Assembly: GCA_958420145.1 (NCBI GenBank)
Contig: CATZIR010000006.1
Coordinates: 1 to 13,470 of the forward strand
Origin: an uncultured Eubacteriales bacterium
GTDB lineage: Bacteria; Bacillota; Clostridia; Christensenellales; UBA1242
Length of the DNA stretch: 13,470 nt
Direction of reading: 5' to 3'
In this document: positions 13,281 to 13,470 of the stretch, piece after piece
How the letters are laid out: every line of letters begins with the position of its first letter
Position numbering within the stretch: the first letter of the stretch is position 1
Position numbers and translations under genes: made by a program
Notes under the pieces: model-generated
The model's input: the letters and a program-made list of their open reading frames with translations, nothing else
What the model was told of the DNA's origin: nothing
Databases searched by the model: none

Positions 13281-13356
13281 GCTCTCGTCGTCTAGTGGCC
13301 TAGGACGCTGGCCTCTCACGCCGGCAACACGGGTTCGAGTCCCGTCGAGAGTACCA
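13281..13356 (+). tRNA. tRNA-Glu (anticodon CTC)
   Basis: The acceptor is GCTCTCG/CGAGAGT, with the first pair a G1-U72 wobble, discriminator A and encoded CCA. Anticodon stem CTGGC/GCCGG has loop CTCTCAC, giving CTC, which reads only GAG. The T arm is ACGGG-TTCGAGT-CCCGT. A separate TTC isoacceptor must exist elsewhere. It has its own promoter and terminator. Confidence 0.95.
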
Positions 13357-13358
13357 AT

Positions 13359-13383
13359 AAGATAGCAAACGCTATCTTTTTTT
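13359..13383 (+). terminator. Terminator of tRNA-Glu
   Basis: AAGATAGC (13359-13366) and GCTATCTT (13371-13378) pair around AAAC, with T continuing to 13383. It begins 3 bases after the tRNA. Confidence 0.93.
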
Positions 13384-13470
13384 ATTTTTATATTATAACT
13401 AATATTGCTATTATGTTCTGGAGATTTTGCGTTTTCTCAAATTTACTTGTTTTTTATTATTAGTTATTTT

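Overview
The window comes from a low-GC, Gram-positive-type bacterium, most likely an uncultured Bacillota/Clostridia-like lineage. The evidence is AT-rich intergenic DNA, strong AGGAGG-type ribosome binding sites, consensus TTGACA/TATAAT promoters, U-tailed hairpin terminators, lipoproteins with Ala-rich lipoboxes, and a short S12 N-terminus without the Bacillus-type insertion. The standard genetic code fits: TAA, TAG and TGA end genes and TGG encodes Trp. All eight tRNA genes encode their CCA end. C34 tRNAs for rare codons (Ser-CGA, Glu-CTC) are kept, which argues against a highly reduced Mollicute. The exact taxon cannot be read from this sequence.

Layout. Positions 1-4439 are the str translation operon: rpsL (5' end missing), rpsG, fusA and tuf. 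tuf also has its own promoter and a structured leader, and the block ends in a strong terminator at 4451. Next come divergent single tRNA genes, Ser(CGA) on minus and His(GTG) on plus, each with promoter and terminator. From 4971 to 11320 lies a mosaic of accessory single-gene units: a five-helix membrane protein, a broken Pr6Pr/DUF1600-like membrane gene, an Amidase_6 hydrolase, two lipoproteins, cytidine deaminase (cdd), a membrane-anchored PhoA-type alkaline phosphatase, and a broken DUF4279 gene. Positions 11338-11951 hold five minus-strand tRNA genes in two transcription units (Gly-Arg-Gln and Lys-Leu). A membrane/coiled-coil protein of unknown function follows, and then tRNA-Glu(CTC), whose promoter overlaps the stop codon of that gene. 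The last 87 bases after the tRNA-Glu terminator are AT-rich with no recognisable feature.

How it works together. The only clear functional block is translation: S12, S7, EF-G, EF-Tu and eight tRNAs. The rest are independent, mostly cell-surface or envelope genes, each with its own promoter and terminator. I see no mobile element, CRISPR array, integrase or attachment site, and no complete defence or biosynthetic system.

Most notable: a nested hairpin leader before tuf; a 14-bp helix that would enclose tRNA-Gln in its precursor; tRNA-Gly(TCC) with C at the normally invariant U55; tRNA-Lys with a U29-C41 mismatch; a terminator-like hairpin between tRNA-Lys and a tRNA-Leu that has no promoter of its own; and two genes broken by single-base shifts (one also has an in-frame TAA) whose sense can still be read across the lesions.
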